This document shows, one piece after another, positions 63,226-64,000 of a DNA stretch of 64,000 nucleotides (the first letter of the stretch is position 1; the number at the start of each line of letters is the position of its first letter). A program made the translations under genes and the position numbers. The stretch spans positions 1 through 64,000 of the forward strand of contig NZ_VUAZ01000003.1 in the NCBI RefSeq assembly GCF_009296165.1, read 5' to 3'. The notes beneath the pieces are model-generated. The model saw only the letters and a list, made by a program, of their open reading frames with translations. It had not been told where the DNA came from and did not search any database. This DNA is from Pseudomonas kitaguniensis (GTDB taxonomy: Bacteria > Pseudomonadota > Gammaproteobacteria > Pseudomonadales > Pseudomonadaceae).

Positions 63226-64000
63226 TCATCCTTTCACGTTTCGGCTGCTCACGCCGCCTTGGCGCCAAGACTTGGCGATCTCTTCTTTCGCGACTGTGCG
63301 CATGCGCTCCTGCATGTTTCGCTGAAACAGTTCGGTATCGAGTTCGTCGCCTTCCGACTTGCCCGACTCTTCATCTGTCATGACCATGATCGGCATTGAA
63401 AGACTGACGGAGGTGCCGCCGCCACCGCCAACCGACATAACGCCCAGCTTGCCGTTGGCCGTGCGCGTCAGAGGCATGATCGCCTCGTCTCCAGCCTCGC
63501 CCATGACACCGGTTCTGCCGTTGGCCATGCCGAATGCAGTGGGTTTACTTACAACCGAGTTGGTGAAGGCGCCGCCGTCGGCGAACATCTGCACGCCTTT
63601 GGACCAGGCGCCGCCTTCAGCCTGGAGGTAAGTCGACGAGTAACCCGCTTGGGAGGCGCCGAGGTTCGATGAGACTGCACCGGCTGATCCCGCCGCCAAT
63701 CCATTGCCCGTGCCCGCGGCAGCGCTTCCACCGAAATAGGTGGCCGTTGCGCTGACCAAGCTACTCAGCAATGCCGAACTGGCCTGACGGGTAGCGATAC
63801 GCGCCATATCCGCCAAAATCGACTTAGCGAAGTCCGAGAACGATGCTTTGCCGGTCATTGCAAAGTTGACGACCGCATCCTCCATGCTGCTGAAAGCATT
63901 GCCGAACAGGCTTTTTGTCTGCCCAGCGATGTTGCGAGCCGAATCGAGGTAGTTTTCCCAAGCTGCTGAGGCGCCTTTCGTCCAATCGCCCTGAGCGGCT
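63226..64000 (-). CDS. tape measure protein H, C-terminal part (truncated by window edge)
   Basis: The open frame enters from the right edge (SLFGNAFSSMEDAVVNFAMTGKASFSDFAKSILADMARIA is typical of tape-measure C-termini) and ends at 63226 with SRNVKG. The Gly/Ala-rich hinge (FGGSAAAGTGNGLAAGSAG) and GVMGEAGDEAIMPLTR are also classic for lambda H-type proteins. At least 258 residues are visible; the full protein should be much longer. It sets tail length and aids DNA injection. Confidence 0.9.
   Translation of the reverse strand, partial: AAQGDWTKGASAAWENYLDSARNIAGQTKSLFGNAFSSMEDAVVNFAMTGKASFSDFAKSILADMARIATRQASSALLSSLVSATATYFGGSAAAGTGNGLAAGSAGAVSSNLGASQAGYSSTYLQAEGGAWSKGVQMFADGGAFTNSVVSKPTAFGMANGRTGVMGEAGDEAIMPLTRTANGKLGVMSVGGGGGTSVSLSMPIMVMTDEESGKSEGDELDTELFQRNMQERMRTVAKEEIAKSWRQGGVSSRNVKG

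Larger units (their letters stand above)
46395..64000. mobile_element. prophage, left part (lambda-type tail operon), continuing beyond the window
   Basis: From the tRNA-Leu 3' end to the right edge most genes are of phage type. There is an SOS-linked operon, a Dam-type methylase, a GH19 lysozyme, tail fibre and chaperone, and J, I, K, L, M and tape-measure homologues in the lambda order on the minus strand. No integrase, repressor, capsid or terminase gene falls inside the window; they should lie to the right. The left boundary is inferred from the tRNA and could be as far right as about 48050. No matching second attachment site is visible. Confidence 0.75.

Noticed and set aside
46395..64000. 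F-type pyocin (tailocin) rather than prophage
   Set aside because: Tail gene order fits both, but the tRNA-Leu edge, DNA methylase, HNH gene, lipoprotein cargo and chemoreceptor favour an integrated phage. Capsid and terminase genes to the right would settle it.

Overview
The window reads as chromosome of a Pseudomonas species, most likely of the P. fluorescens group. Supporting signs are an MvaT/MvaU-type H-NS protein, fluorescens-type REP palindromes (the TGTGGGAGCGGGCTTGCTCGCGA family), high-GC core genes and the identity of the housekeeping genes. No species can be named from the sequence alone.

Layout. 1-4087: glycerate/sugar-diacid module (glycerate kinase, CdaR regulator, divergent MFS importer). 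4088-9476: a low-GC island whose right edge cuts a LysR gene, of which only the C-terminal part survives. It holds a minus-strand gene set resembling the pantocin A RiPP pathway: a 33-residue Glu-rich precursor (8856-8957), a PqqD/RRE-ThiF enzyme, an Fe(II)/2-oxoglutarate oxygenase, an EamA exporter and, unexpectedly, an M32 metallocarboxypeptidase. The last four genes overlap one another and are probably translationally coupled. 9558-21807: core genes (aldo/keto reductase, RarD-like, hpd, a divergent EamA/LysR pair, a c-di-GMP phosphodiesterase, mvaU, gloA, ahpF, ahpC with an OxyR-spaced operator). 20875-22985: divergent tyrosine recombinase and KfrA-like protein around a palindrome. 22986-30675: gorA, galU, small conserved proteins and lipoproteins, alkB-ada repair genes, nitronate monooxygenase. 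30734-33358: modABC behind a clear ModE box. 33431-46082: topoisomerase IB, AzlCD, ArsB-like and LysE-like exporters, MgtA, a SLOG protein, an outer-membrane protein, DinB and a coiled-coil protein.

46308-64000: a tRNA-Leu(UAA) gene followed by a prophage that runs off the right edge. Its left part carries an SOS-type operon (LexA box, coiled-coil protein, YedK-like SRAP protein), a Dam-type methylase, and a low-GC chemoreceptor gene with a flagellar sigma-28-like promoter. The rest is a lambda-type tail operon on the minus strand in the order H-M-L-(HNH)-K-(lipoproteins)-I-J-fibre-fibre chaperone-lysozyme. The I and J genes each contain an apparent single-base frameshift. Several gene junctions share a hairpin plus T-run plus near-identical ribosome binding site.

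The most novel feature is the pantocin-like cluster. Its precursor has a Glu-Glu pair at residues 18-19 followed by Lys, close to the place where the pantocin precursor has Glu-Glu-Asn. The added carboxypeptidase offers a possible route for removing the C-terminal follower. All functional statements are inferred from sequence reading; no database search was possible.
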